NCBI GenBank assembly: GCA_036653715.1
Contig: JAVVTL010000042.1
Coordinates: forward strand, 1-14,877
DNA length: 14,877 nt
Direction: 5' to 3'
Origin: Scatomorpha sp036653715
Lineage (GTDB): Bacteria; Bacillota; Clostridia; Oscillospirales; Oscillospiraceae
The notes beneath the pieces were generated by a model. The model saw nothing but the letters and a program-made list of their open reading frames with translations. It made no database searches and had not been told where the DNA came from. The position numbers and the translations under genes were made by a program. Of the stretch, positions 7,688 to 14,794 are shown one piece after another; position 1 is the stretch's first letter; each line of letters opens with the position of its first letter.

Positions 7688-9112
7688 ATGCCGACTTCGT
7701 GGAAGCGCTCACCCGAGGAGCTTCATAAAACCTACATCTCAAACACCGAGGCGTTTTATCGCGCCTCCGGCAAGTCAATTGCGCCGCAGCTTGACGAATT
7801 CATCCAAGGCTGCGCCCTCTCGCTCTGGAATCGCGCGGGCAGCATCACGCAATCCCACGCGGACGCCATGAACGAGCTGTATTCCAAGGGCCGCAAACCG
7901 GGGACGTGGCTGCTTTGGGACCTCACCGGCGCCGTGTGCGCGGCGGGCGACTTTCTGCCGCCGATGTTCTTTTGGAACCTCGCGGACAGGGACGTGCGCG
8001 AGGGGACGGACGCCTCCCGCGTTTTCATCCGTATGCTCACGAACATCCTGCTCTATCTCGCCGCGGTGGACGACGACGTCACCTTCGCGGAGGCAAAATA
8101 TATCACCGACTGCGCGGACAAGCTCAAGGCCGTCAGCGACTCCGCCGGGGTGAAGCCCTCGAAGCCCGCCCTCGACCCGCGCGACTTTGTCACGAGCGGC
8201 GAGCCGTCCTTTGTCGAAAAGCACGCGGGCGAGGTTGCCGTCTCCGGCGGCGAAAAGGCGCAGACGCAGGCCCCGACCGATACAGAAAAAAAGCCCTCGC
8301 TCGACGAGCTTATGGCGGAGCTTGACTCCCTCGTCGGCCTCGCCGAGGTCAAGAGCGACGTAAAAAGCCTCATAAACCTCATAAAAGTCCACAAGCTCCG
8401 CGAGGAAAACGCCCTGCCCGTCGCGCCCATGTCCCTGCACCTCGTCTTCATGGGCAACCCCGGCACCGGCAAAACCACCGTCGCGCGGCTGCTTGGCGGG
8501 ATATACGCCGCCATCGGCGTTCTGAAAACCGGTCAGCTTGTCGAGGTTGACCGCTCCGGCCTCGTGGCGGGCTTCGTCGGTCAGACGGCGCTGAAAACCG
8601 CCGACGTCATCAAATCCGCCCTCGGCGGTGTGCTCTTTATCGACGAGGCATATTCCCTCTCCTCCGGCGGCGAGAACGACTTCGGCCGCGAGTGCGTCGA
8701 GACGCTCCTGAAGGCCATGGAGGACCACAGGGACGAGCTTGTCGTCATCGTCGCGGGCTACGACGAGCCGATGAAGGACTTCTTGACCTCCAACCCCGGC
8801 CTCGAATCGCGCTTCAACAAATACATATATTTCCCGGACTATAAGGGCAGCGAGCTTATGACCATGTTTCGCCTGCAATGCGAAAAAAACGGCTACCGCC
8901 TCTCGGAGGAATCCGAAAAAATCGCCGCCGAGCTGTTCGACCGCCTCTACGACGGGCGGGACGAAAACTTCGGCAACGGCCGCGAGGTGCGCAACCGCTT
9001 TGAGGACATGGTCATGCGCCAATCAAACCGCGTCGCCGCCATCGAGGCGCCCACCAAGGACGACCTCATGCTCCTCCTGCCGGAGGATATTAACGACAAG
9101 GAGAACAATTGA
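7688..9112 (+). CDS. CbbX/SpoVK-type AAA+ ATPase with TerB-like N-terminal region
   Basis: 474 residues. The C-terminal half is a AAA+ module of the CbbX/CfxQ/SpoVK clade: Walker A GNPGTGKT at 256-263, Walker B VLFIDE at 315-320, a sensor-1 stretch 'VIVAGYDEPM' near 353-362, Arg finger in 'ESRF' near 375, and sensor-2 'GNGREVRN' at 429-436. Members form hexameric remodelling motors; CbbX reactivates Rubisco, SpoVK acts in sporulation and EccA in type VII secretion. The N-terminal 150 residues contain a helical acidic stretch, 'LAAVDDDVTFAEAKYI' (about 124-139), that resembles a TerB-like motif (usually DGxxxxxE). A low-complexity linker (about 155-205) joins the halves. The HAD gene follows with no gap (TGA then ATG), so the two are translationally coupled. 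The substrate is unknown; neither Rubisco nor type VII secretion genes are in the window. Confidence 0.85.
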   Translation: MPTSWKRSPEELHKTYISNTEAFYRASGKSIAPQLDEFIQGCALSLWNRAGSITQSHADAMNELYSKGRKPGTWLLWDLTGAVCAAGDFLPPMFFWNLADRDVREGTDASRVFIRMLTNILLYLAAVDDDVTFAEAKYITDCADKLKAVSDSAGVKPSKPALDPRDFVTSGEPSFVEKHAGEVAVSGGEKAQTQAPTDTEKKPSLDELMAELDSLVGLAEVKSDVKSLINLIKVHKLREENALPVAPMSLHLVFMGNPGTGKTTVARLLGGIYAAIGVLKTGQLVEVDRSGLVAGFVGQTALKTADVIKSALGGVLFIDEAYSLSSGGENDFGRECVETLLKAMEDHRDELVVIVAGYDEPMKDFLTSNPGLESRFNKYIYFPDYKGSELMTMFRLQCEKNGYRLSEESEKIAAELFDRLYDGRDENFGNGREVRNRFEDMVMRQSNRVAAIEAPTKDDLMLLLPEDINDKENN

Positions 9113-9910
9113 ATGGATTTCGAGAAATTAAAGTTATGTAAACTCTTTCTGCTGGACATGGACGGCACCCTCTACCTCGGGGACGACGTCTTTCCCGGCG
9201 CTGTGGACTTCATCGGCACGCTTGAGAGCACGGGACGTGAGTATATATATCTCACCAACAATTCCTCCCGAGCCGGTACTGATTATGTAAACCGTCTTCT
9301 GCGCCTCGGCTTCCCCTGCGAGCCGAAGAACGTCTTCACCTCCGGCATGGCGACGGCGCTCTACCTGAACGAAAACTTCCCCGGTGCCGCGGTATATCCC
9401 GTCGGCACAAAGGCGTTCATGCGGGAGCTTACGAGCTACGGCGTGCGCCTTGCGGAGGAGGACTGCGACGTCGTCTGCGTCGGCTTCGACACCGAGCTTG
9501 TCTACGAAAAGCTGAATAAGGCCGTGCATTTCATAAGGCGCGGCGCCGCCTTCATCGCCGCAAACCCCGACTGGGTCTGCCCCATGCCCGCAGACGAGGT
9601 CCTGCCCGACTGCGGCAGCATATGCGCCCTGCTCACCGCCTCCACGGGCGTGAAGCCCATATTTATCGGCAAGCCCAATCGGAGTATGGTTGACATAATA
9701 TCCCATAACACCGGTGTTCCGAACGAGCTTATCTGCTGCGTGGGCGACAGGCTCTATACCGACATCGCCGTGGCGGTAAACGCGGGCGCGGCCTCCGTGC
9801 TCGTCATGTCCGGCGAGACGACAGAGGCGATTCTGCGCGACTCCCCGACGAAGCCCGACTACGTCCTGCGCGACGTGGCGGAGCTTGCCGAGGTGCTGCT
9901 CTCCAAGTGA
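9113..9910 (+). CDS. HAD-IIA (NagD-like) phosphatase
   Basis: 265-residue cytoplasmic HAD-superfamily phosphatase of subfamily IIA (NagD, 4-nitrophenylphosphatase, phosphoglycolate phosphatase-like). All four motifs are seen: D15-M-D17-GT (nucleophile and acid/base), T48-N-N, K187 in 'GKPNRSM', and G211-D212 with D217 in 'GDRLYTDI' (Mg2+ ligands). The C2 cap lies between motifs II and III. The 'YLTNNSSR' block is characteristic of the IIA group. The ATG directly follows the TGA of the AAA+ gene, and AAGGAG lies within the end of that gene. The substrate, probably a small phosphorylated sugar or nucleotide, cannot be read from the sequence. Coupling to a CbbX-type ATPase recalls cbbX-cbbY pairs, but CbbY has a different cap class. 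Confidence 0.88.
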   Translation: MDFEKLKLCKLFLLDMDGTLYLGDDVFPGAVDFIGTLESTGREYIYLTNNSSRAGTDYVNRLLRLGFPCEPKNVFTSGMATALYLNENFPGAAVYPVGTKAFMRELTSYGVRLAEEDCDVVCVGFDTELVYEKLNKAVHFIRRGAAFIAANPDWVCPMPADEVLPDCGSICALLTASTGVKPIFIGKPNRSMVDIISHNTGVPNELICCVGDRLYTDIAVAVNAGAASVLVMSGETTEAILRDSPTKPDYVLRDVAELAEVLLSK

Positions 9911-9923
9911 ACAAAAAATAAAT

Positions 9924-9955
9924 ATGCCGGTCGCGTTTTTTGACGTGACCGGCAT
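9924..9955. terminator. Bidirectional intrinsic terminator
   Basis: ATGCCGGTCGCGT pairs with ACGTGACCGGCAT through about 13 base pairs (one G-U) around a short T-rich loop. A TTTT run follows on the plus strand. On the minus strand the hairpin is followed by ATTTATTTTTTG, also a good U-tract. It separates the converging HAD and phosphodiesterase genes and can serve both. Confidence 0.9.
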
Positions 9956-9976
9956 GTTTTGTGAAATTTTGGTTGC

Positions 9977-10816
9977 TTATTTGTATTTGACTCTCGGGCG
10001 GTAGAACTGGAAAATCACGGCGTCGTTGTTCTGCTCGTTTTTCCACTCGCGGGAGGTCCAGGCGACGCGCATTGCGCCCAAAAACTCGCAATAGCGGACT
10101 GTGAGCGGCTTTGGCATGGCGAGGCCGTAGGCGATGAAGTGCGGGCGGGCGATAAAATTCGTCAGCAGGTTGCCAACCAAAAAGGCGCTGAGTTTATTGG
10201 TGCCCTTTGCCATGTCGAAGGGGTTTGAGGCGAGCTGTCCGCGCAGCACCTGCGGCGCATGGAGGCGGAACCAAAGGACGATTGCGGGGTCAAAGCTCTC
10301 GATGCAGTAGCGGCCGCCGTAGTCCTTCAAAAGCTTATAGGTTTTTTTGCAAAGCTCTTTGTTTCTGCCGCCGCGCTTCAGCTCGACGATTATGGCACTG
10401 CGGTTATTGATGACGCGCAGTACCTCGGAAAAGAGGGGGATGCCGTATTCCGTGCCGCAGAGACGAAGCTCGCGCAGCTCGGGCCAAGTCATGTCCTCCA
10501 CGCGTCTCTCGACGCCGCAGATGCGGAGAAGGTCGTTGTCGTGGAACACGACAAGCTCGCCGTCGCTCGTGATGTGTACGTCCAGCTCCACGCCGTAGCC
10601 GATTCTCGCGGCGGCGTCAAAGGCGGGAAGTGAGTTTTCGGGTATGCTTTTGTCTATCTTGTGCAGACCCCTGTGGGCAAAGTTGCGGCCCATGAAGGGC
10701 GCGCGCATTTTTTTGTCGGATTTGCCGGGTGCAACAAGGAAGGTGACGGCACCTAAAGCGGCGGCAACCCCGCCGGCGGACATTATCCAAAATTTCGTTT
10801 TCTTTTTATCGGGCAT
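9977..10816 (-). CDS. Membrane-anchored glycerophosphodiester phosphodiesterase
   Basis: 279 residues from the ATG at 10816, chosen because GGGAGG lies seven bases upstream; the earlier in-frame ATG at 10840 has no ribosome-binding site. A basic N-terminus (KKKTK) and one hydrophobic segment (about 9-30) predict a signal anchor with the enzyme outside. The GDPD fold is clear: H48-R-G, PENS (59-62), E77-L-D79, H92-D, E145-x-K147 in 'VELKRGG', and 'IESFDP' near 172. H48 and H92 are the expected acid/base pair and the Glu/Asp residues bind metal. The family splits glycerophosphodiesters into glycerol-3-phosphate and an alcohol, for phospholipid or teichoic-acid turnover. It converges on the HAD gene and diverges from the MFS gene. 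It is a single transcription unit. Confidence 0.92.
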   Translation of the reverse strand: MPDKKKTKFWIMSAGGVAAALGAVTFLVAPGKSDKKMRAPFMGRNFAHRGLHKIDKSIPENSLPAFDAAARIGYGVELDVHITSDGELVVFHDNDLLRICGVERRVEDMTWPELRELRLCGTEYGIPLFSEVLRVINNRSAIIVELKRGGRNKELCKKTYKLLKDYGGRYCIESFDPAIVLWFRLHAPQVLRGQLASNPFDMAKGTNKLSAFLVGNLLTNFIARPHFIAYGLAMPKPLTVRYCEFLGAMRVAWTSREWKNEQNNDAVIFQFYRPRVKYK

Positions 10817-10880
10817 ATCAGCGCCTCCCATTATTTCCATTTTACAACGAGACCTGCCAATAAGTCAAATTATTGTTGAA

Positions 10881-10910
10881 TTGACCCGCGAGATAGTATA
10901 AACTCATAAT
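10881..10910 (+). promoter_or_regulatory. Promoter for the MFS transporter gene
   Basis: TTGACC (10881-10886), an 18-base spacer and CATAAT (10905-10910) are each one base from consensus. They lie about 25 bases before the MFS start, which has AGAGGA (10925-10930) five bases upstream. The element overlaps the opposite-strand promoter of the phosphodiesterase gene. Confidence 0.55.
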
Positions 10911-10923
10911 CAAAACAGGACAA
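10895..10923 (-). promoter_or_regulatory. Promoter for the phosphodiesterase gene
   Basis: On the minus strand TTGTCC (10923-10918), a 17-base spacer and TATACT (10900-10895) form a good promoter, with transcription predicted to start near 10888. A second possibility closer to the gene (TTGACT ... TGTAAA) is weaker in its -10. Confidence 0.5.
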
Positions 10924-10935
10924 GAGAGGAACAAC

Positions 10936-12453
10936 ATGAAGCTAAACTACAAAAAGACCGTATATGTCGGCTTTGCCTTTTTCCTTATATGTGTATTTTG
11001 GCAGGCATATGACACCATTATCCCCAAAATTCTCACGGACAAATTCGGCATGTCGCAGAGCTGGTCCGGCGTTATCATGGCACTGGACAACGTCCTTGCC
11101 CTTTTCCTGCTCCCGCTGTTCGGCGCTCTTTCCGACAAGACCAAGACCAAGCGCGGACGCCGCACTCCCTACATAATCTTCGGCACCCTCATGGCGACAG
11201 TCTTCCTGCTCGTCCTCTCCTTTGCGGACGATTTGCAGCTGCGCGCGCTCGCCCCCGTCGCCGTGGACAACCCCACGGCTCAGGAGACCCTCTATGACGC
11301 CGACCTCACCCTAAACACCCCGGGCGGCAAAACCGTCGTCCTGCGCGACGAATTCACTAAAGAACAATTCACCGCCATCTCCATCCGCGACGAAAACGGC
11401 GGCAAAAACCCCGATTACGTCGAATATGTCGTCCCCGCCCGTCAGGCCTACGCCGCCGACGTCACCGCGCAGAACAGACTCCCGCTCTTTCTCTTTATCG
11501 GAGTTCTGCTCATCGTCCTGCTCTCCATGTCCACCTTCCGCAGCCCCGCCGTGGCGCTTATGCCGGACGTGACCGTAAAGCCGCTGCGGAGCAAGGCAAA
11601 CGCCGTCATAAACCTCATGGGCTCCGCAGGCGGCATCGTCGTGCTCCTGCTCGGCACGCTTTTCGGCACCGGCAAGGCGGAAAACGCCCTCATGAGCTAC
11701 ACGTTTTTCTTTGCGGTCATCGCGGGCGTCATGCTCGGCGGACTGCTCATCTTCCTCCGCAAGGTCAAGGAACCCGAGCTTGTGCGCGAGATGGCCGAGG
11801 ACAGCGTGAAATACGGCATCGCCGACGAGGCCGAGGAGCCGGGCGGCGAGGCGCGAAAGCTCTCGCGCAGCGAGCGCACCTCCCTGCTGCTCATACTCGC
11901 GTCGGTTGTGCTCTGGTTTTTCGGCTACAACGCCATAACGAGCAAATACTCCGTCTACGCCAGCAGCGTTTTGAACCTCGACTACAACACCACCCTCACG
12001 ATAGCCACAGGCGCCGCCATACTCGCATATCTGCCCGTCGGCATGGTCTCCTCCAAATTCGGGCGCAAAAAGACGATTCTCGCGGGTATAATAATCCTCG
12101 GCTCCGCCCTCCTTGCCGGCTCCTTCATCCACGCCGGCAGCTCACCCATCATCATGAACGTGCTCTTTGCCGCCGCGGGCATCGGCTGGGCCACCATAAA
12201 CGTCAACAGCTATCCCATGGTCGTGGAGCTGAGCCGAGGCAGCGACGTCGGCAAATACACGGGCTTCTACTATACCGCCAGCATGGCGGCGCAGACCGCC
12301 ACGCCGATTTTCTCCGGCTTTCTCATGGACAAGCTCGGCATGAGGACGCTGTTCCCCTACGGCTGCGCCTTTGTGCTCCTCGCCTTCATCACCATGCTCT
12401 TTGTGAAGCACGGCGACAGCCGCCCCGAAAAAACAAAGAAAATCGACGCTTGA
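10936..12453 (+). CDS. MFS transporter with a large extracytoplasmic insert
   Basis: 505-residue major facilitator family permease, most like the GPH/SLC45 sugar-transporter side of the family by recall. The cytoplasmic motif A is 'GALSDKTKTKRGRR' (63-76), and its repeat in the second half is 'GMVSSKFGRKKT' (369-380). About 12 hydrophobic segments are seen: for example 10-30, 45-63, 78-96, 184-201, 225-243, 255-275, 315-332 and 355-372, with more to 490. A hydrophilic stretch of about 85 residues (97-182) separates TM3 from TM4, where MFS proteins normally have a short outer loop; it accounts for the above-average length. The central cytoplasmic loop (276-313) is acidic. The substrate is unknown. 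A 112-residue gene follows after 28 bases on the same strand. galK ends convergently further on, which weakly suggests sugar transport but does not prove it. Confidence 0.85.
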   Translation: MKLNYKKTVYVGFAFFLICVFWQAYDTIIPKILTDKFGMSQSWSGVIMALDNVLALFLLPLFGALSDKTKTKRGRRTPYIIFGTLMATVFLLVLSFADDLQLRALAPVAVDNPTAQETLYDADLTLNTPGGKTVVLRDEFTKEQFTAISIRDENGGKNPDYVEYVVPARQAYAADVTAQNRLPLFLFIGVLLIVLLSMSTFRSPAVALMPDVTVKPLRSKANAVINLMGSAGGIVVLLLGTLFGTGKAENALMSYTFFFAVIAGVMLGGLLIFLRKVKEPELVREMAEDSVKYGIADEAEEPGGEARKLSRSERTSLLLILASVVLWFFGYNAITSKYSVYASSVLNLDYNTTLTIATGAAILAYLPVGMVSSKFGRKKTILAGIIILGSALLAGSFIHAGSSPIIMNVLFAAAGIGWATINVNSYPMVVELSRGSDVGKYTGFYYTASMAAQTATPIFSGFLMDKLGMRTLFPYGCAFVLLAFITMLFVKHGDSRPEKTKKIDA

Positions 12454-12481
12454 CATATCAAATAAAATCCCGGAGGTAATT

Positions 12482-12820
12482 ATGGAAAGACTCACAAAAA
12501 AGCTGCCCGAGGGCGGCTATGACGCAAACGGTCACGGGGACGGCGAGCTGCTCGCCGCGCTCGGCAAGCTTGAGGACCTCTATGAGAGCGTCGTCGCGGA
12601 GCACGAACTGATAAGGCTCAACATGCGCGACCTCTCCAAGCTCGGCAAAGCGAGCACCGCCACCTACACCATGCTGATGGGCTCCCGCTACCTGCTCGAG
12701 GAACTGCAAAAGCGCATGGACGAGACGCCCGCCGACACCGAGGGCCGCTTGGCACAGCTCCAAAAGCTCATCGCCAACCCCGACGCCCCCGCCGACGACG
12801 GCTATAAGGACGTGGAATAA
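12482..12820 (+). CDS. Small conserved-looking protein of unknown function
   Basis: 112 residues, soluble, without Cys or Trp, mostly predicted helix. The start is firm: GGAGG (12472-12476) lies five bases before the ATG. The N-terminus MERLTKKLPEGG and the following 'LGKLEDLYESVVAEHELI' resemble, from memory, short phage and prophage proteins of Firmicutes that begin MERLT and contain a 'LAxYEDTGLxPEEI' stretch; those usually also have Cys residues that are absent here. A helical segment 'YLLEELQKRMDE' and an acidic tail follow. It lies 28 bases after the MFS gene, and a strong terminator comes 20 bases after its stop, so it is probably the last gene of the MFS operon. I cannot assign a function. 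Confidence 0.75.
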   Translation: MERLTKKLPEGGYDANGHGDGELLAALGKLEDLYESVVAEHELIRLNMRDLSKLGKASTATYTMLMGSRYLLEELQKRMDETPADTEGRLAQLQKLIANPDAPADDGYKDVE

Positions 12821-12840
12821 AGCACTTCAGCATATTTATA

Positions 12841-12882
12841 AAACCCATCCCTCGCGGTTTGCACCGCGAGGGATGGGTTTTT
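12841..12882. terminator. Strong bidirectional intrinsic terminator
   Basis: A perfect 18-base-pair stem, AAACCCATCCCTCGCGGT against its complement (12841-12858 with 12863-12880), surrounds a four-base TTGC loop. A T-run follows on the plus strand and the matching A-run precedes it, so it works both ways. It ends the MFS/small-protein operon and the convergent galK unit. Confidence 0.95.
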
Positions 12883-12894
12883 ACAGACACATTT

Positions 12895-13971
12895 TTATAT
12901 TTTCAGCTCGAAGCAGGAATCGGGGCCGAAGACGGCCTCGGTTTTTGCTTTGTATTCGCCGTAAAAATCCGTCGGCATGAGCGCCTGTACGCAGCCGGCA
13001 AAGCCGCCGCCGTGGACGCGCCACGCGCCCCTGCCCTCAAGCAGGGAGGCGGCGAGGGCAAGGCCGCGCTCAAGCGCGTCGTCCCCCTCCGGTGCGCGGA
13101 TATTGAGGAGCTGCTGCTCCGAGGAGCGGCCCGAGGCGTTCATGAGGCGCATGTACCCCGCCGCATCGCCCGCCGCTAAAGCATCGCGCATTTTTGGGAC
13201 GCGCTCGTTCTCGGCGAAGAAATGCGCGGCGCGGCCCCACTCCCGCTCCCTGCCCTCGGGGCAGTGTCGGGCAAAAAACTCCGCAGGCTCCGCCTCCGAC
13301 AAATACTCGACGCCGAGACGCCCGGCGACATAGCGCATGTCCTTTGGGATGGCGGCATAGGCGGGCGTGAGATTCTCGTGGCTCCCGCCTGTATCGAGCA
13401 GACAGAGGCTAAGCCCCAGCTCCGCAAAGGTGGCGGCAAGGGGCCTTATCTCTCCGCTCAGAAAGTCGATATACACAGCGCCGCCCACAGAGCAGGCCAG
13501 CTGGTCCATGAGGCCGCTCGGCTTGCCGAAATGGCAATTTTCCGCCTCCTGCCCCGCCTTGGCAAGCTCCACAGGCGTGACGGTGCCGCCGTTATAGAGG
13601 CCGTTTAGTATTCTGCCTATCAGCACCGAAAACGCCGCCGAGGACGAAAGACCCCCGCCGGGTCTGAGCTTGGAGCTTATCTCCGCGTCAAAGCCGCCAA
13701 GCTCCGCGCCGATTTCGTCGAGCGCACAGCAGACGCCGCGGCACAGGGCGGCGGAGCTGCCCCGCTCGCGCGGCTTAGGCTCAAGGTCGAAGATGTCTAT
13801 TTCAAAGGGGGCGCAGCCGTCCGCCGTAATGCGGATAAGCCCCTCGCCGTTTTTGGAGGCGAGCGCCGTCATGCCCATGTCCACCGAGGCGGCAAGGACG
13901 CGGCCCTTTTGATGATCCGTGTGGTTGCCCGCAAGCTCCGTGCGTCCGGGCGCGAAGAATTTTTCAGACAT
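12895..13971 (-). CDS. galK: Galactokinase (GHMP kinase family)
   Basis: 358 residues from the ATG at 13971; in-frame ATG 13980 and GTG 13983 are alternatives. The product phosphorylates galactose with ATP at the head of the Leloir pathway, or acts on a related sugar. The galactokinase signature appears as APGRTELAGNHTDHQKG at the very N-terminus, in the variant common in Clostridia (E. coli has GRVNLIGEHTDYNDG). The GHMP ATP-binding motif PGGGLSSSAA is about a hundred residues in, the catalytic Asp lies in 'GLMDQ' (about residue 156), and motif 3 is 'VHGGGFAGC' near the C-terminus. The N-terminus is short: about 8 residues precede the APGR motif where E. coli has about 25. No convincing SD precedes any of the starts, and a terminator-like hairpin abuts the start region. 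No galT or galE is in the window. Substrate specificity is inferred. Confidence 0.88.
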   Translation of the reverse strand: MSEKFFAPGRTELAGNHTDHQKGRVLAASVDMGMTALASKNGEGLIRITADGCAPFEIDIFDLEPKPRERGSSAALCRGVCCALDEIGAELGGFDAEISSKLRPGGGLSSSAAFSVLIGRILNGLYNGGTVTPVELAKAGQEAENCHFGKPSGLMDQLACSVGGAVYIDFLSGEIRPLAATFAELGLSLCLLDTGGSHENLTPAYAAIPKDMRYVAGRLGVEYLSEAEPAEFFARHCPEGREREWGRAAHFFAENERVPKMRDALAAGDAAGYMRLMNASGRSSEQQLLNIRAPEGDDALERGLALAASLLEGRGAWRVHGGGFAGCVQALMPTDFYGEYKAKTEAVFGPDSCFELKI

Positions 13972-14016
13972 AAAAAACATCACCCAAGGTGAGAATATCC
14001 CACCTCGGGTGTTTTT
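13972..14016 (-). terminator. Terminator-like hairpin abutting the galK start
   Basis: The arms CACCCAAGGTG (13981-13991) and CACCTCGGGTG (14001-14011) pair over 11 positions with one A-C mismatch and a nine-base loop. On the minus strand the hairpin starts 23 bases after the TIM-barrel gene stop and is followed by ATG, TTTTTT (13977-13972) and the galK ATG. On the plus strand a T5 run follows directly. It may end the upstream gene, attenuate galK, or mask its start region. Confidence 0.6.
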
Positions 14017-14034
14017 GTCAAGCCATGACTTTCC

Positions 14035-14703
14035 TCACACCTGACGATAATCGCTCATCATGCGCGAGAACAGCTCTTTTGTGGAGGGCGGCGTGTAGCT
14101 TATGGCATTGGCTCCCGCCGCCGCCGTCAGCGCTATCGACTCGCCCGTCGCGCCGCCGGTGGCGATGATGGGGATATCCGGGTACTTCGCCCTGATGGCG
14201 CGGACAACGTCCGGCGTGCGGTCCGCGGCGGAGACATTGAGGATGGTAGCGCCCGCCTCCAGCCGCGCGGCGATGTCTGTATCCGCGTTCAGCACCGTGA
14301 CGACGAGGGGGATGTCGATGACCTTGCATATGTATTCGATATCCTGATTTCCCATTGGCGCATTTACGACGACGCCCATTGCACCCTGAGATTCCGCGTC
14401 CCACGCGAGTTGGGTTGTCCGCAGCCCCTGCGTCGTGCCGCCGCCGACGCCGCAGAAGACGGGCAGCGACGAGTAGCGCAGAACAGAATCCGATATGGAC
14501 TGCTGAGGCGTGAAGGGATAGACCGCCAGCACCGCGTCGGCGTTGCAGTTGCGGATTATGGCGATATCCGTCGTGAAAACGAGCGTTTTTATGCGCCTGC
14601 CGTTGATGACTATTCCGCTGACCGCGCGCGCCTCCGGCGGGACCTCGAGGACGTGGTGGCGCAGCTTGCTGTTGATGCGGGGTATATTTTTTTCCTGTGG
14701 CAT
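14035..14703 (-). CDS. TIM-barrel protein, uncharacterised ('hydrolase'-labelled family)
   Basis: 222 residues. From memory it matches a compact Clostridia family, often labelled simply 'hydrolase', beginning with 'INSKLRHHV..VP' and containing 'FTTDIAII.N.NADAVLAVYPFTPQ' and 'PVFCGVGGGTTQG'. The beta/alpha repeats and the late 'IIATGGATGES' glycine pair, followed by 'GANAISYTPPST', look like the phosphate-binding end of TIM barrels such as ThiG, NanE or IMPDH relatives. No catalytic set can be named with confidence, and 'hydrolase' is not supported by anything I see. It is soluble, with no signal peptide. The ATG at 14703 has AAGGAG nine bases upstream. galK follows about 60 bases later on the same strand but across a terminator-like hairpin, so co-expression is uncertain. 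Confidence 0.8.
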   Translation of the reverse strand: MPQEKNIPRINSKLRHHVLEVPPEARAVSGIVINGRRIKTLVFTTDIAIIRNCNADAVLAVYPFTPQQSISDSVLRYSSLPVFCGVGGGTTQGLRTTQLAWDAESQGAMGVVVNAPMGNQDIEYICKVIDIPLVVTVLNADTDIAARLEAGATILNVSAADRTPDVVRAIRAKYPDIPIIATGGATGESIALTAAAGANAISYTPPSTKELFSRMMSDYRQV

Positions 14704-14771
14704 ACCGGCGCGCTCCTTTTGTGTATAAGATTTTGGCGGCTTTTCACGGAGGTTCGCTCTGTGATTTTTTG

Positions 14772-14794
14772 ATTATAACACCGATTTATGTCGG
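14772..14794 (-). promoter_or_regulatory. Promoter of the TIM-barrel gene (extended -10)
   Basis: Reading the minus strand, GTGTTATAAT is a perfect extended -10 (TATAAT at 14777-14772). No good -35 is seen 16-18 bases upstream. A short inverted repeat, CCGA-N6-TCGG (14781-14794), lies just upstream of the -10 and could be an operator. The remaining bases to the right edge (14795-14877) are AT-rich and show no gene. Confidence 0.6.

Noticed and set aside
7775..9022. 415-codon minus-strand open frame opposite the AAA+ gene
   Set aside because: The plus strand carries intact Walker A, Walker B, Arg finger and sensor motifs; the antisense frame shows no recognisable domain and lacks its own promoter.
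11311..12132. Antisense frame opposite the MFS gene
   Set aside because: It is highly charged with no hydrophobic core pattern, lies entirely inside a clear transporter gene and has no ribosome-binding site.
13971..14037. Read-through fusion of the TIM-barrel protein and galactokinase, because the TGA and galK are in the same frame
   Set aside because: The shared frame is a one-in-three chance, the 17-codon linker is a hairpin, and no recoding signal is visible.
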